From assembly GCF_016793595.1 (NCBI RefSeq), contig NZ_JAEULY010000017.1, forward strand, positions 1 through 59,736: 59,736 nucleotides of DNA, given 5' to 3'. Positions 8,344 to 18,400 of the stretch are shown in pieces. Both the position numbers and the translations under genes were made by a program. Below the pieces are notes generated by a model. The model was given only the letters and a program-made list of their open reading frames with translations. It ran no database searches and was not told the origin of the DNA. Numbering within the stretch: the stretch's first letter is position 1; each line of letters begins with the position of its first letter. This DNA comes from Phreatobacter sp. GTDB taxonomy: Bacteria; Pseudomonadota; Alphaproteobacteria; Rhizobiales; Phreatobacteraceae.

Positions 8344-9516
8344 TCAGGCGGCCACGGTCTTCCTGAAGCGCGTCGAGCGCTTCGGGTGCCACCACTTGCC
8401 GGCGACGACCGTGCCCTCGGCGACGATCTTCTTGTCGCCGATCAGGTGCTCGCCGACGACGTCGACATAGTCGAACTTGCCGTCCTTGATGGTGAGGATG
8501 GTGGCATCGCCCGCCGATCCCGGCTTCAGACTGCCGAGTTCCGGGCGCTTCAGGGCCATGGCGGCGTTGACGGTCGAGGCGGCGATGACGCGGTCGAGCG
8601 GCATGCCCATGCAGAGGAATTTCGACAGGGTGGTCACCTGGTCGAAGGCCGGGCCCTCGATGCACAGCGTGTGCACGTCCGACGAGATCACGTCCGGCTC
8701 GAAACCGCCCGCCAGCATGGCGCGGGTGGTCTTGAACGAGAACGACCCCTTGCCGTGGCCGATGTCGAAAATGACGCCCTTCTTGCGGGCGGCGATGACT
8801 TCCGGCTTGACCGCGCCCTGCGCGGTGATCGGCGCATTGGGGAAGGGGCGGAAGGCGTGGGTCAGCACGTCGCCGGGGCGGAGGCGGCCGATGACGTGCT
8901 CGTAGCTCGGCGGCGGGTGGTCGATATGGGCCATCAGCGGCATGCCGACCTCGTTGGCGACCTGCAGCGCCATGTCGAGCGCCGCTTCGCCATTGGTGCC
9001 CGAGGCATGCAGGCCGACGCGCACCTTGATGCCGACGATGAGGTCGCGGTTGGCGTCGGCGACCTCGGCGCAGTCGATCGGGTTGAGGTGCATGATCTCG
9101 CGGCTCTCGCCGACCATCACGCGCTTGTCGAACCCGTAGATGCCGGCATGGCTGACGTGCAGATAGGCAAGGATGCGCACCTGGCTCGGCTCGATGACGT
9201 GCTTGCGGAAGCCTTTCCAGTTGCCGGGGCCGGCCGAACCGGTATCGACGGCGGTGGTGACGCCGGAGGTCCGGCAGAACTCCTCGGCATCGATGCCGAG
9301 CGAGGTGCCGCCCCAGTAGACATGGGTATGGAGGTCGATCAGGCCGGGCGTGACGATGTAGCCGGAGACGTCGCGAATCTCGGTGCCGGCCGGCGCCTTC
9401 AGGTCCTTGGCCACGGCCGCGACCTTGCCGTCCCTGAAGGCCACGTCGCGGACGCCGTCGATTTTCTGCGAGGGGTCGATCACGCGCCCGCCGCGCAAAA
9501 TCAGGTCGAAGGTCAT
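8344..9516 (-). CDS. Amidohydrolase/deacetylase-family metallohydrolase
   Basis: A 390-residue TIM-barrel metal-dependent hydrolase of the amidohydrolase superfamily, resembling the dihydroorotase-like amidohydrolase/deacetylase group. The ligand set is visible: H63 and H65 in DLHTHVY, K164 in VGIKVR (the usual carboxylated lysine), H197 in MAHIDH, H220 in DVLTH and D280 in ISSD, so a binuclear site is expected. ATG 9516 is used; the longer frame to 10296 runs antisense through the neighbouring creatininase gene. Its stop abuts the chemoreceptor stop. It diverges from the creatininase-family gene 117 bp away, and both could act on C-N bonds of one compound. Confidence 0.88.
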   Translation of the reverse strand: MTFDLILRGGRVIDPSQKIDGVRDVAFRDGKVAAVAKDLKAPAGTEIRDVSGYIVTPGLIDLHTHVYWGGTSLGIDAEEFCRTSGVTTAVDTGSAGPGNWKGFRKHVIEPSQVRILAYLHVSHAGIYGFDKRVMVGESREIMHLNPIDCAEVADANRDLIVGIKVRVGLHASGTNGEAALDMALQVANEVGMPLMAHIDHPPPSYEHVIGRLRPGDVLTHAFRPFPNAPITAQGAVKPEVIAARKKGVIFDIGHGKGSFSFKTTRAMLAGGFEPDVISSDVHTLCIEGPAFDQVTTLSKFLCMGMPLDRVIAASTVNAAMALKRPELGSLKPGSAGDATILTIKDGKFDYVDVVGEHLIGDKKIVAEGTVVAGKWWHPKRSTRFRKTVAA

Positions 9517-9633
9517 CGAAGGCTCCGCTTGCTGGATCAGTCCCGCCGGTGCATCTGTCGCCGGCGCGGCGCAGATTGCGCGTCGGCTGGCGGATTGCCA
9601 ACCGCTACAGCAAACCGTTTGTGGAGATCTCCC

Positions 9634-10434
9634 ATGCCGGCTCGTCACTGGGGCGACCTGAAGACCACCGATTTCGACCGGCTCGACCCGACGACGACGG
9701 TCGCCATCCTGCCGCTCGCCGCGATCGAGCAGCATGGGCCGCATCTGCCGGTATCGACCGACACCTCGATCATGCAGGGCATGATCCAGACGGCCTTTCC
9801 GCTGGTGGGCGAGGGCGTCACCGCGCTGTTCCTGCCCGTCGAGGCGGTGGCGAAGTCCAACGAGCACCTTCATTCCAAGGGCACGGTGACGCTCTCGGCG
9901 CAGACCGTGCTGAGCGCCTGGATCGAGATCGGCGAGAGCGTCAAGCGCGCCGGCATCGACAAGATCGTGCTGATGACCTCGCATGGCGGCAATCTCGATC
10001 CGATGCGGGTCGTGGCGCGCGAACTGCGCATCCGCTTCGGCCAGTTGGCGGTGGTGACGAGCTGGACCGCCTTCGGCCGGCCGCCCGGCCTCTACGGCGA
10101 GCTCGACATCAAGCACGGCATCCATGGCGGCGATGTCGAGACGTCGCTGATGCTGCATTTCCGCCCCGAACTGGTCGACATGGCCCATGCCGCGCGCTTC
10201 GAGCCGGTCATGGTGGCGATGGAGAAGGAGTTCACCTATCTCCGCCCGACCGTGAACCACGCCTTCGGCTGGATGGCGCAGGACATCCATCCGCACGGCG
10301 CGGCCGGCGACGCCTCGCTGGCGACGGCCGAGAAGGGCCGGCAGACCGCCGAGTATCAGGCGCGGGAATTCGTCAAGCTGCTCGACGACATGGCGCGCTT
10401 CGACATCGGCCGGCTCTACCAGCCCGGCGGGTGA
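9634..10434 (+). CDS. Creatininase-family hydrolase
   Basis: A 266-residue metal-dependent amidohydrolase of the creatininase/mycofactocin MftE/FAPy-deformylase family. The family metal ligands are present: E32, H34 and D43 in IEQHGPHLPVSTD, then SHGGN (about 117-121) and H165/E170 in IHGGDVET. The family hydrolyses cyclic or formyl amides; which one here is not evident. ATG 9634 lies after GGAGATCTCCC. It is divergent from the amidohydrolase at 8344-9516, which suggests a joint role in degrading a cyclic amide. Confidence 0.9.
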   Translation: MPARHWGDLKTTDFDRLDPTTTVAILPLAAIEQHGPHLPVSTDTSIMQGMIQTAFPLVGEGVTALFLPVEAVAKSNEHLHSKGTVTLSAQTVLSAWIEIGESVKRAGIDKIVLMTSHGGNLDPMRVVARELRIRFGQLAVVTSWTAFGRPPGLYGELDIKHGIHGGDVETSLMLHFRPELVDMAHAARFEPVMVAMEKEFTYLRPTVNHAFGWMAQDIHPHGAAGDASLATAEKGRQTAEYQAREFVKLLDDMARFDIGRLYQPGG

Positions 10435-10568
10435 TTGGTCCTACTTTACGAAAATAATCCTTGACGAGCGTAACGCTCCGTGGCAGGGTTTCCGGCATGT
10501 TCCGGAGGTGCGGCCGGCAGCCGGGGAGCTGCGGATGCGCCAGTCTATCGAACGGGAGCGGCTGAAGC

Positions 10569-10823
10569 GTGCATACGATCATGGTCATTGGCGGCGGGCT
10601 CGTCGCACTTGCGCTGTTCGCACTCGTCGCCCGGATGTTCGCTCTGGACATGGGGACAGTGACCAAGGCCTTCATCGGCCTCTGGTTCGTGGCGGCGCTG
10701 GTCAATCTCTGGATTGGCGTCGCGAGGGCCGGCTATCCGGTGGCGGTCGAGGCGCCGATCTTCCTGATCGTGTTCGGCGTGCCGGCGGCCATCGCGCTGT
10801 TCGTCGGCTGGAAGCTGTCCTGA
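10569..10823 (+). CDS. Small three-helix membrane protein of unknown function
   Basis: An 84-residue, strongly hydrophobic protein with three predicted membrane helices at about 3-23, 32-50 and 62-82 and almost no soluble part. No named family is recognised. The reading starts at GTG 10569; an ATG at 10581 would shorten it by four residues. It ends 9 bp before ltrA, so the two are probably co-transcribed, and it may be a membrane partner. Function unknown. Confidence 0.7.
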   Translation: MHTIMVIGGGLVALALFALVARMFALDMGTVTKAFIGLWFVAALVNLWIGVARAGYPVAVEAPIFLIVFGVPAAIALFVGWKLS

Positions 10824-10832
10824 GAAGCTCCG

Positions 10833-12035
10833 ATGGCAAGCCTCACCTCGCATGCCGGTTTCCTGCGCGACAAGGCCTCGGCCGCAGCCTCGCGTGTCGC
10901 GCCCGTCGAGCTCTTTTTCGACCTCGTCTTCGTCTTCGCGGTAACCCAGCTCTCCCACACGCTGGTTGCCAAGATGACGCCGCAGGGCGCGGTCGAGACG
11001 GGCATTCTGTTCCTTGCGGTCTGGTGGACCTGGATCTGCACGAGCTGGGTGACCAACTGGCTCGACCCCGACCGCTGGCCGGTCCGGATGTTCCTGTTCG
11101 CGGCCATGCTCGGCGGCCTCGTCCTGTCGGCGGCCATTCCCGACGCCTTCGGCAAGGGCGCGCTGGTCTTCGCCGCTGCCCACGTGATCATCCTGATCGG
11201 GCGGCCGCTGTTCATGATCTGCGCGCTGGGCGAGGCGAGCCCCGGCAACAAGCGGAATTTCCAGCGGATTCTGGCCTGGGCCTCGGTTTCCTCGACCTTC
11301 TGGATCGCCGGCGCACTGGCCGAAGGCAATGCCCGCCTCATGCTGTGGTGTCTGGCGCTGGTGCTGGATTACGGACCGGCCTGGTTCGGCTTCCGCTTTC
11401 CGGGCCTCGGCACCTCGTCGACGGCGGACTGGGACATTGACGGTCATCATCTCTCGGAGCGTTGCGCCCTGTTCGTCATCATCGCGCTCGGCGAATCGCT
11501 GCTGATGACCGGCGCTACGGCGCAGAAGCTGCCGGTCTCCGTGGGGACTTTGACGGCCTTCGTCTCGGCCTTCCTGTCGACGGTCACGATGTGGTGGCTC
11601 TATTTCGCCATCGGCGCGGAGCGCGCGACCCATCACATCGCCCACTCCGACGATCCGGGGCGGCTGGCGCGCGCCGGCTACACCTATCTGCATATCGTCA
11701 TCGTCGCGGGGATCATCGTCGCGGCGGTGGCGGACGAACTGGTGCTGGCGCATCCGGCGGGGCACGTCGCGACGAGCTACCTGCTCGCCATTGTCGGCGC
11801 GCCGGCATTGTTCCTGCTCGGCAACGGCGCGTTCAAATCGCTGAGCGCGCCGAACTTCCCGCTGTCGCACATGATCGGCCTCGGATTGCTGGCCGCGATC
11901 GCGGCGGCCGAATACGTCATGCATCTGTTCTCGCCGCTCGGCCTGTCGATCGCGACGACCGGCGTTCTGATCGTCGCAGCGATGTGGGAGTGGCGCTCGC
12001 TGGGCGGCGCGGCGGTGCCGGCCGCGTCGCACTGA
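10833..12035 (+). CDS. ltrA: Low temperature requirement protein A (LtrA)
   Basis: A 400-residue polytopic membrane protein of the LtrA family. It has the signature VELFFDLVFVFAVTQLSHTL near the N-terminus and WWTWICTSWVTNWLDPD after the second helix. About ten hydrophobic segments follow, with ERCALFVIIALGES in the middle. The family name comes from a Listeria gene needed for growth at low temperature, but its biochemical activity is unknown. It is preceded closely by the small membrane protein at 10569. It ends 4 bp from the convergent transglutaminase operon, with no obvious terminator between. Confidence 0.9.
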   Translation: MASLTSHAGFLRDKASAAASRVAPVELFFDLVFVFAVTQLSHTLVAKMTPQGAVETGILFLAVWWTWICTSWVTNWLDPDRWPVRMFLFAAMLGGLVLSAAIPDAFGKGALVFAAAHVIILIGRPLFMICALGEASPGNKRNFQRILAWASVSSTFWIAGALAEGNARLMLWCLALVLDYGPAWFGFRFPGLGTSSTADWDIDGHHLSERCALFVIIALGESLLMTGATAQKLPVSVGTLTAFVSAFLSTVTMWWLYFAIGAERATHHIAHSDDPGRLARAGYTYLHIVIVAGIIVAAVADELVLAHPAGHVATSYLLAIVGAPALFLLGNGAFKSLSAPNFPLSHMIGLGLLAAIAAAEYVMHLFSPLGLSIATTGVLIVAAMWEWRSLGGAAVPAASH

Positions 12036-12039
12036 CCGT

Positions 12040-12921
12040 TCAGCCCGCCACCGGCTTGACGTCCACCGCCACGGAAATCTCGTGGTCGCCGGAGGCGATG
12101 AGAACGCCGCCGTTCGGCGCGACATCGACGAAGTCGCGACCGACCGCCAGCGTGATGTGATCCTCGCCGACGATCAGGCCGTTGGTCGGGTCGAGCCCCC
12201 ACCAGCCGAGTTCCGGCCCGCACCAGACCGACACCCAGGCATGGGTGGCGTCGGCGCCTTCGAGCCGCGGTTGGCCGGGCGGCGGCACGGTGCGCAGATA
12301 GCCCGAGACATAGGCCGCCGGCAGGCCGAGCCCGCGCAGCCCCGAGATCATGATGTGGGTGAAATCCTGACAGACGCCGCGGCGCATGGCGAAGGCCCGC
12401 GCGGCCGTCGTCGATGTGTCGGTCGTGCCGGGGGCATAGGCGAAGTCCGACTGGATGCGCCGGGCAAGGTCGAAGGACGCTTCGAGGATCGGCCGACCCG
12501 GCGGGAACGAGGCGCTGGCATAGGCGCGGATCAGCGGGTCGCGCGGCACATAGGTCGAGGGGAACAGCGCATGGACCGGAGAGTTCGGCGAGATGTCGGC
12601 CGAGGCGAAGGCGGTTTCGCGGACGCGCTCCCATGGCGGATCCATGGCGGGCAGGGGCCTCGCGCGGGCCGCGATCGAGACGCGGGCGCGCATGTCGATC
12701 TTCAGTTCGCGGTGCGGCGTGTCGAAGTCGAGGAAGATGCGGCGGTTGCCGAAGAAATCGCTGTCCTGCCGCCGCGCGCTCGGCTTGGGCGAAATGTCGA
12801 TGTCGCAGGCGAGCACCCGCTGCCCCGCGCGGTCCACCGGCACGACGCGCAGCACGTGCTGGGCCATGACCACCGGGCGGGCATAGCGGTAATCGGTGAC
12901 CTGGCGGATGTCGTAGTTCAT
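12040..12921 (-). CDS. Transglutaminase-like cysteine protease-fold protein
   Basis: A 293-residue protein with an N-terminal bacterial transglutaminase-associated domain (about 1-80) and a transglutaminase-like core. The catalytic triad is intact: C184 in GVCQDFTH, H227 in THAWVSVW and D244 in GLDPTNG. Bacterial members of this fold usually act as peptidases or amidases rather than cross-linking enzymes. There is no signal peptide, so it is probably cytoplasmic. Its ATG overlaps the stop of the ATP-grasp/alpha-E gene in an ATGA, making it the last gene of a coupled three-gene operon. In that system it is predicted to cut or transfer the amide bonds made by the ligases. Confidence 0.92.
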   Translation of the reverse strand: MNYDIRQVTDYRYARPVVMAQHVLRVVPVDRAGQRVLACDIDISPKPSARRQDSDFFGNRRIFLDFDTPHRELKIDMRARVSIAARARPLPAMDPPWERVRETAFASADISPNSPVHALFPSTYVPRDPLIRAYASASFPPGRPILEASFDLARRIQSDFAYAPGTTDTSTTAARAFAMRRGVCQDFTHIMISGLRGLGLPAAYVSGYLRTVPPPGQPRLEGADATHAWVSVWCGPELGWWGLDPTNGLIVGEDHITLAVGRDFVDVAPNGGVLIASGDHEISVAVDVKPVAG

Positions 12922-15422
12922 CCGAGCACCTCGCCGGCCATGAAACCGACGGTCCGGGCGCCATCGCGATGGGTGAAATAGCGCTCGGAAATCTCGTTCG
13001 AGATCGCCAGCAGCGCCTGTTCGACGGCGCTGATCTGCCTGACGTCGAGCGTATGGGCGTCGGCGGTCTGGAGATCGACGCGGGTGCGCGCGATCAGCTT
13101 CTCGGCGACGTTCAGCCGGCCATCGGACATGTGGTCCGGCAATTCCTTCAGATGCGCGGCGATCCGGTCGATCTGGAAGGCGACGGAGCGCGGATTGTTG
13201 GGGTCGAGCATGACGAGGTCGAGCACGGGCGGCCGCGCCGCGACCATGACGTAGCGCCGCCGGTAGGTGATCTGGCTGTCCGCGAGGCTGAGCAGCAGGT
13301 CGAGACTGGCCGTGCCGGCCTTGGGGTCCGCGAACTGCCGGACGCAGCGGCAGGTCGCGAGCGCGCGCTCGATGCGTTTGCCGAGCTTGAGGAAGCGCCA
13401 GCCGATGAGCTGGTTCATGTTCTCCTGCGTCAGGCCGGAGAAAACGGCGGAGAGGCGCAGCCCCGCCTCGACCCGCTCGAAAATGCCGCCGTCGGCCTTC
13501 GGGCCGCCCTCGGCGAGGGCGACCATGTCGGTGATGGTGCGCCAGGCGTCCGGAGAGAAGCGGTCGCGGATGACGGAAGCCGCGTGCAGGGCCGACTGGG
13601 CAAGGCTCAGGACGCCGCCGGACGTGCGCCCGTGGAAGGCGGCGGCGGCAATCGCGGTGGGATCGGCGACGACCGGCTCCTCGGGCAGGGCCTCCCAGAC
13701 ACCGAGCAGGTCGACAATGCGCCTGACCGTATCGGTGGTCATGGACTCGCCGGAGCCGACCTGTTCGCCAAGCGCGCGCAGCACGCGCAGCGTCGCTTCG
13801 CCGCGTTCCATGTAGCGGGCGAGCCAGAACAGGTTGTCGGCGGCGCGGCTGGGGAGCGAGGACGTCGCGCGGCGCAGTTCGAGGCGGTCCAGGGACGGCA
13901 GGAGCGTGGTTTCCTCGACGGGGCCGTCGGCGAGGACGCAGACATCGGCCGAGCGGCCGTCGCGCTGCATGGTGACGGCCCGGGCATCGATCCGGTCGCC
14001 GACACGGCAGAAGCCGCCGGGCATGACCGTCCAGCTGTCGCCGACCTTGGCGAGGAACAGGCGCAGGATGAAGGGGCGGGGCTCCAGATAGCCGTCGCGC
14101 CAGACCGGCATGGTGGAGAGCTTCACCACCTCCTGCGCGACGAAATCCGAGCCGCGCAGGCGCATTTCCTCGGCCAGCGCCAGCCGGCGCTCGGGCGACA
14201 GGCTTGACGCGAGCACCGCGCCCTCGTCGAGGATGCCGGGAATGGTCGGGGAGAAGGCCGGCGCGACCACGAAGGAATCAAGATCCGCGATGACCGCGCC
14301 GCGTTCGAGGGGCTGGCCGCACCACCAGGTCGCGACATGGGGCATGGCGAGGTCGCGGCCAAGCTTCGCCCGCGCGATGGAGGGCAGGAAGGCGAGCAGC
14401 CCGCGCGCCTCGACGACGCCGGAGCCGAGCGCATTGGCGAGCGTCACCTTGCCGGAACGGATGGCGTGGACGAGCCCGGCGACGCCGAGCTGGGAACGCG
14501 GGTTGAGCTCCAGCGGGTCGGCGAAATCGGCATCGAGCCGGCGCCAGACCATTTCCAGCTTCTTCAGGCCCGAAACGGTGCGGACATAGAGCGTGTCGTC
14601 GCGGACGGTGAGGTCCGCGCCCTCGGCCAGCACGAAGCCGAGATAGCGGGCGAGGAAGGCGTGTTCGAAATAGGTCTCGTTGAGGGGCCCGGGGGTCAGC
14701 ACCGCGACGCGCGAGTCGGTAGCCGCCGCCAGCGAAGAAAAGTGCGAGCGCAGGGCCTGGAAGAAGCCCGCGAGGCGCTCCACCGGCTGGGAGCGGTAAA
14801 TCTCCGGCAGCGCCCGCGCCATGGCGAGGCGGTTCTGGAGGGCGTAGCCGGCGCCGGACGGCGCCTGCGCGCGGTCGCCAAGCACCCACCAGCGGCCATC
14901 CGGGCCGCGGCCGACATCGACGGCGTAGTAGAGCAGATGCGAGCCGCCGCGCGGCTCGATGCCGACCATGGGGCGCAGGAAATCCGGCGAACCCGCGAAG
15001 GTCGCTGCGGGCAACAGGCCGTCGCGGACGAGATCGCCCGGCCCGAGCAGGTCCTTCAGGACGGCGTCGAGCAGTTCGGCGCGCTCGGTGAGGCCGGCGG
15101 TGAGGCTTGCCCATTCGTCCGGCGCGATGACCAGCGGAATATGGGCCAGCGGCCAGGCGCGCTCGCTGTTCTGCGGGTCGTCATAGACCCGGTAGAAGAC
15201 GCCGGTGTCGCGCAGATAGCGTTCCGCGCCGGCGAAGCGCTTGTCGAGTTCGCGCGGACCGATATCGGCGAGGCTCGCCAGGATCGGCTTCCAGTGCTCG
15301 CGCGGCTCGCCCCGAGCATCGATCATTTCGTCATAGACGCCAGGCACGGGTTCGTAGCGGGCGAGCATCGCGAGGATGCGCTCGCTGCGGGTGTCGGCGG
15401 CACGCCTTTCCTTCGCGGTCAT
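12918..15422 (-). CDS. Circularly permuted ATP-grasp / alpha-E domain fusion protein
   Basis: An 834-residue fusion. Residues about 30-500 form a circularly permuted ATP-grasp domain, a predicted amide ligase (PVPGVYDEM at the start, then PLAHIPLVI and GPLNETYFEHAFLARYLG). From about 515, SRAADNLFWLARYMERGE opens the helical alpha-E domain, which continues to the C-terminus. In many genomes these are two adjacent genes; here they are one chain. ATG 15422 is chosen because upstream residues in frame are arginine-rich noise. It sits 7 bp after the DUF2126 gene and overlaps the downstream transglutaminase gene by four bases. The three proteins are a known conserved neighbourhood predicted to synthesise and process peptides of unknown identity. 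Confidence 0.9.
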   Translation of the reverse strand: MTAKERRAADTRSERILAMLARYEPVPGVYDEMIDARGEPREHWKPILASLADIGPRELDKRFAGAERYLRDTGVFYRVYDDPQNSERAWPLAHIPLVIAPDEWASLTAGLTERAELLDAVLKDLLGPGDLVRDGLLPAATFAGSPDFLRPMVGIEPRGGSHLLYYAVDVGRGPDGRWWVLGDRAQAPSGAGYALQNRLAMARALPEIYRSQPVERLAGFFQALRSHFSSLAAATDSRVAVLTPGPLNETYFEHAFLARYLGFVLAEGADLTVRDDTLYVRTVSGLKKLEMVWRRLDADFADPLELNPRSQLGVAGLVHAIRSGKVTLANALGSGVVEARGLLAFLPSIARAKLGRDLAMPHVATWWCGQPLERGAVIADLDSFVVAPAFSPTIPGILDEGAVLASSLSPERRLALAEEMRLRGSDFVAQEVVKLSTMPVWRDGYLEPRPFILRLFLAKVGDSWTVMPGGFCRVGDRIDARAVTMQRDGRSADVCVLADGPVEETTLLPSLDRLELRRATSSLPSRAADNLFWLARYMERGEATLRVLRALGEQVGSGESMTTDTVRRIVDLLGVWEALPEEPVVADPTAIAAAAFHGRTSGGVLSLAQSALHAASVIRDRFSPDAWRTITDMVALAEGGPKADGGIFERVEAGLRLSAVFSGLTQENMNQLIGWRFLKLGKRIERALATCRCVRQFADPKAGTASLDLLLSLADSQITYRRRYVMVAARPPVLDLVMLDPNNPRSVAFQIDRIAAHLKELPDHMSDGRLNVAEKLIARTRVDLQTADAHTLDVRQISAVEQALLAISNEISERYFTHRDGARTVGFMAGEVLG

Positions 15423-15429
15423 GCCGTCC

Positions 15430-18400
15430 TCAATGCACCGGCGGACGGCGCAGGTCGAGGGTCGCCGGGAACTCGCCCGTGCGCTCGGGCCTCGGCGGAT
15501 CGACCAGCCCCGGCGTGTGGCCGTGATCCTGGAAGCGGGCCCTGCGCCGCGCCTCGGCCTCGTAGGAATTGACCGGGAAGGTGTCGTAGTTGCGCCCGCC
15601 GGGATGGGCGACATGATAGACGCAGCCGCCCATGGAGCGCCGGCTCCAGGTATCGACGATGTCGAAGGTCAGCGGCGCATGGACCGGAATGGTCGGATGC
15701 AGGCCGGACGGCGGCTGCCACGCCTTGAAGCGCACGCCGCCGACATATTCGCCGCTGCGGCCGGTGGCGATGAGCGGCACGGGGCGGCCGTTGCAGGTGA
15801 CGACGTGACGCTCGGGCTGGAGGCCGGTGAGCTTCACCTGGAGGCGCTCGACGGAGGAGTCGACGAAACGGACGGTGCCGCCGATCGCGCCTTCCTCGCC
15901 CATGACATGCCAGGGCTCCAGCGCCTGCCTCAGTTCAAGCCGCACGCCGGCATGGTCGACCACGCCCGCGATGGGGAAGCGGAATTCGTACTGCGCCTCG
16001 AACCAGGCGGGATCGATGGCATAGCCGGCGCGCTGGAGATCGCCGAGAACGCCGAGGAAATCCTCCCAGACGAAATGCGGCAGCATGAACCGGTCGTGGA
16101 GGGACGTGCCCCAGCGCACCAGCGCGCCGTCCTGCGGCTCGCGCCAGGCCCAGGCGACGATGGCGCGGATCAGCAATTGCTGGGCGAGGCTCATGCGCGC
16201 GTCCGGCGGCATCTCGAAGCCACGGAACTCGACGAGGCCGAGGCGGCCGGAGGGGCTGTCCGGCGAGAACAGCTTGTCGATGCACAGTTCCGTGCGGTGG
16301 GTGTTGCCGGTGGAATCGAACAGCAGGTTGCGGAACAGGCGATCGACCAGCCAGGGCGGCGGCGCTTCGCCCTCGCCGGGCTTCGGCACCATGCCCATCG
16401 CGATTTCCAGTTCGTAGAGCCCGTCGTGACGAGCCTCGTCGACGCGCGGGGCCTGACTGGTCGGACCGATGAACATGCCGGAGAACAGATAGGACAGGGA
16501 CGGATGGCGCTGCCAGTAGAGGACGAGGCTCTTGAGCAGGTCCGGCCGGCGCAGGAACGGGCTGTCGGCGGGCCGCGCGCCGCCGACCACGACATGGTTG
16601 CCGCCGCCGGTGCCGGTGTGGCGGCCGTCGAGCATGAATTTCTCAGTGCCGAGGCGGGAGAGCCGCGCTTCCTCGTAGAGGTTCTGGGTGATCGCCACGC
16701 AGTCGCGCCATGACGCGGCCGGATGGACGTTGACCTCGATCACGCCGGGGTCGGGCGTCACCTTGATGACGTCGAGGCGGGGATCGGCGGGCGGGGGATA
16801 ACCCTCGACGTGAACGGGGAGGCCGAGCGCCTTCGCCGTCGCCTCGGTCGCGGTGAGCAGTTCCAGATAGTCCTCAAGCCGTTCCGTCGGCGGCATGAAC
16901 ACGCAGAGACGGCCGTCGCGCGGCTCGACAGCGAGCGCCGTGCGGACGGCATTGTCGTCGGTCAGCACCTGTTCGACCTGCTCCGCGCGCTCCGGCTCGC
17001 GCTCGCGCTCGGCCGAGACACGCTGGGCGATATGGCCCTCGATGTCCTGCGGGTCGGGCAGCTCGGCCGGCACCGTGCCGGGATCGGCCCCGACCACGTA
17101 AGGATACGAGGCCGGCGGCACGTAGGGCAGGGAGGCCAGCGGCAGGCGATAGCCGACCGGACTGTCGCCGGGCACGAGGAACAGCTTCTCGCGCCGGAGC
17201 TTCCACTTCTCGGTCATCCAGTTGCGCTTAGCCGGCTCGGCATTCCAGCGCTGCACCGGCAGGACGAAGCCGGAGGGCTGGGTCAGGCCGCGCTCGAAGG
17301 CGCGGGCGATGCGGGCACGGGCCTCGGCATCCTCCAGCCTGGAGTCCAGCGCATCGACATTCTCGGGAAGGTCAGCCTCTTTCAGCACCCAGTGCGCCGG
17401 GTCCTCGAAGGCCGGGACCGCCGATTCCGCCGACAGGCCGAGCCGCTCGGCAATGCCGGAAGCGAGCGCGCCGGCCTGATCGATGGTCGGCTTGTCCGCG
17501 CCGGCCTCTTTCGCGATCAGCGCTTCGTCGCGCCAGATCGGCTTGCCGTCGCGCCGCCAGTAGAGCGCGAAGGTCCAGCGCGGCAGGCTCTCGCCGGGAT
17601 ACCACTTGCCCTGTCCGTAATGCAGGAAGCCGCCGGGCGCGAAAGTGTCGCGCAACCGCCGGATCAGCTCGTCCGCCCGTTCCCGCTTGGTCGGACCGAC
17701 GGCGGCGGTGTTCCACTCCGCGCCCTCGTAATCGTCGATGGAGACGAAAGTCGGCTCGCCGCCCATGGTGAGGCGCACATCCTGCGCCTTCAGGTCTTCA
17801 TCGACCTTGTCGCCGAGGGCATCGAGCCGCTGCCAGGCCTCGTCCGAGAAGGGGGCCGTGACGCGCGGCTTCTCATCGACGCGGTCGACGCGCATGTCGA
17901 AGGCGAAGGAGACCTCGGCCGGGTCCACCGCGCCGGATATCGGGGCGGCGGAGCGGAAATGCGGCGTCGCCGCCAGCGGGATATGCCCCTCGCCGCAAAG
18001 CAGGCCGGAGGTCGGGTCGAGGCCGATCCAGCCCGCGCCGGGAATGTAGATCTCGGTCCAGGCGTGGAGGTCGGTGAAGTCCTTGTCGGTGCCGGCCGGG
18101 CCGTCGAGGGCCTGCAGGTCCGGCTTCAGCTGGATCAGGTAGCCGGAGACGAAACGCGCGGCGAGGCCGAGCCGGCGGGCGAGCTGGACGAGCAGCCAGG
18201 CGGAATCGCGGCAGGAGCCGGAGGCGCGCTCCAGCGTCTCGTCCGGTGCCTGGACGCCGGGCTCCATGCGGATGACGTAGCGAATGTCGTTCTGAAGCTT
18301 CTGGTTCAGCGCGACGAGGAAATTGATGGTCTGTGCCGGCTCGCGGGGGACGCTGGCGAGATAGCGCTCGAAGTGTTCGTCCGTCGCCTCGGTGACGAGA

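Noticed and set aside
10461..10489. TTGACG as a -35 box for the small membrane protein/ltrA pair
   Set aside because: No acceptable -10 box at 16-18 bp; the GAGCG-TAA-CGCTC hairpin there is too short to interpret.
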